Positions 5,410 to 6,109 of a DNA stretch of 6,109 bases are shown in pieces. The position numbers and the translations under genes were made by a program. The stretch's first letter is position 1. Every line of letters starts with the position of its first letter. Source of the stretch: Methanocalculus sp. (GTDB lineage: Archaea > Halobacteriota > Methanomicrobia > Methanomicrobiales > Methanocorpusculaceae); NCBI RefSeq assembly GCF_029762515.1, contig NZ_JARVGN010000102.1, forward strand, positions 1 to 6,109, given 5' to 3'. The notes beneath the pieces were generated by a model that was not told the origin of the DNA, did not search any database, and saw nothing but the letters and a program-made list of their open reading frames with translations.

Positions 5410-5811
5410 TTATTCCACAATCTGGCTTTCGGCAAACCGGTCCTCGGTTGCGAGCAGAAACTCCGGGCTCATGGTGAGGACGCCTTTTGGGCAGATGTCA
5501 TTACACTGTGAACAGAAGATGCACTGTGCCACATAAATCCTGATCCGTTTCGTCTCAGGGATGAACTCGATTGCATGTGCCGGGCAGACCCGTATACAGA
5601 GATTGCATCCGATACAGCCGTCCCGGTCATAGACGATCTTGCCGCGGAAATTTGGGGGTGTCGCAACCGGGGGGTTGATTGTGGCTTCGCCCGCACCCAC
5701 CTTCTTCAGAAACTCGGTTACTGATGGCGGGAGGAACCGTGCCGGGAAGGGGTTTGTCGCGGGTATCTTAAAGACCTGTGCGAAGATCTCCCGGATCATC
5801 GGAAGTGCCAT
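5410..5811 (-). CDS. mbhN: Membrane-bound hydrogenase iron-sulfur subunit, two [4Fe-4S] clusters (MbhN/NuoI-like)
   Basis: Electron-transfer subunit of an energy-converting [NiFe] hydrogenase, carrying electrons between reduced ferredoxin and the cluster of the small subunit, at the cytoplasmic face. The 133 residues hold two CxxCxxCxxxCP motifs: C66, C69, C72, C76 and C97, C100, C103, C107, the classic double [4Fe-4S] arrangement. The N-terminus carries IPATNPFP (16-23) and then NFRGKIVYDRDGC, as I recall it in archaeal MbhN, and the end has MSPEFLLATEDRF. Residues 24-53 are a Pro/Ala-rich linker that looks longer than in relatives. The ATG follows the stop codon of the upstream membrane subunit directly (TAAATG), a tight operon junction. 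It is the last gene of its operon, as mbhN is in known mbh clusters. EchF or another group 4 subunit is the alternative; the order NuoH-like then ferredoxin-like favours Mbh. Confidence 0.85.
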   Translation of the reverse strand: MALPMIREIFAQVFKIPATNPFPARFLPPSVTEFLKKVGAGEATINPPVATPPNFRGKIVYDRDGCIGCNLCIRVCPAHAIEFIPETKRIRIYVAQCIFCSQCNDICPKGVLTMSPEFLLATEDRFAESQIVE

Positions 5812-6109
5812 TTAGAAGACCCCCCTCAGCACCGAATCAAGGATCACAAGCGAAAGGCCAAAGAGCCCGGCCAATCCAAGCCATACCCAGAAGAGGGTGA
5901 CGACATGGGTAATTCGAAACCTTGCAAGCCCTGTCCTGATCACCGTAACCGAGACGATCATCAGGAGAATCACCTTTGCGAAGAAGAACGCAGCATCCAC
6001 TGCAAGGGCGACATAGCCTGTAAGCCCAAGCAGTGGTGAGAGATTCCAGGGGAAGAAGATTGCAACTGCAAGCCCGCCCATCACGAGCGTCTTCACACCC
6101 TGTGCAATC
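5812..6109 (-). CDS. mbhM: NuoH/MbhM-like membrane subunit of energy-converting hydrogenase, C-terminal part (runs off right edge)
   Basis: Partial gene: the frame stays open to the right edge, so the GTG at 6096 is most likely an internal valine codon and the start lies beyond. The visible 98 residues contain three hydrophobic segments: around GLAVAIFFPW, VDAAFFFAKVILLMIVSVTV, and VVTLFWVWLGLAGLFGLSLVIL. Between the last two is a basic cytoplasmic loop, RTGLARFRITHV, at the place where the NuoH/EchB/MbhM family has its conserved Arg-rich motif. This subunit anchors the hydrogenase module to the membrane and couples it to ion translocation. Its stop abuts the mbhN start with no gap. Which group 4 hydrogenase it belongs to rests mainly on that neighbour. 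Confidence 0.82.
   Translation of the reverse strand, partial: IAQGVKTLVMGGLAVAIFFPWNLSPLLGLTGYVALAVDAAFFFAKVILLMIVSVTVIRTGLARFRITHVVTLFWVWLGLAGLFGLSLVILDSVLRGVF

Overview
The window looks like chromosome from a hydrogenotrophic methanogenic archaeon, most probably of the order Methanomicrobiales. The support is indirect: archaeal-type signals (TATAAA upstream of a tRNA gene, a tRNA without encoded CCA, oligo-T termination tracts, strong GGAGGTGA-type ribosome binding sites), a C5-pathway tetrapyrrole cluster that includes a free-standing precorrin-2 dehydrogenase, and the 3' end of an Mbh-type membrane-bound hydrogenase operon. The species cannot be fixed from the sequence alone.

Region 1 (1-3056, all minus strand) is a compact tetrapyrrole operon read right to left: precorrin-2 dehydrogenase, hemA (glutamyl-tRNA reductase), hemB (porphobilinogen synthase) and the first 73 codons of hemL (glutamate-1-semialdehyde aminomutase). 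Every junction overlaps (8, 22 and 11 bases), which suggests translational coupling. HemA, HemL and HemB turn glutamyl-tRNA into porphobilinogen. The precorrin-2 dehydrogenase acts later, making sirohydrochlorin, the branch point to siroheme, cobalamin and coenzyme F430.

Region 2 (3057-4333) is mostly non-coding and AT-rich in its middle. It holds a tRNA-Gly(GCC) with a good promoter, a 27-residue lysine-rich small protein gene on the minus strand with a near-perfect ribosome binding site and oligo-T tracts behind it, a doubtful 33-codon ORF, and a stretch at 3897-4271 that reads like one protein interrupted by a single in-frame TGA (a decaying gene or an unusual readthrough case).

Region 3 (4334-6109) concerns hydrogenase. 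A HycI-type [NiFe]-hydrogenase maturation peptidase on the plus strand faces, across a short hicBA toxin-antitoxin pair, the last two genes of an energy-converting membrane-bound hydrogenase operon on the minus strand: the C-terminal part of a NuoH/MbhM-like membrane subunit and a two-cluster ferredoxin-like MbhN subunit. The peptidase would be expected to process the large subunit encoded further along that operon, beyond the right edge. The hicBA pair sits between the end of the hydrogenase operon and the peptidase gene and probably forms its own unit.

No CRISPR array, complete insertion sequence or rRNA gene is visible. I found no clearly new multi-gene system. The observations most worth following are the interrupted reading frame at 3897-4271 and the conserved-looking tiny lysine-rich gene at 3490-3573.
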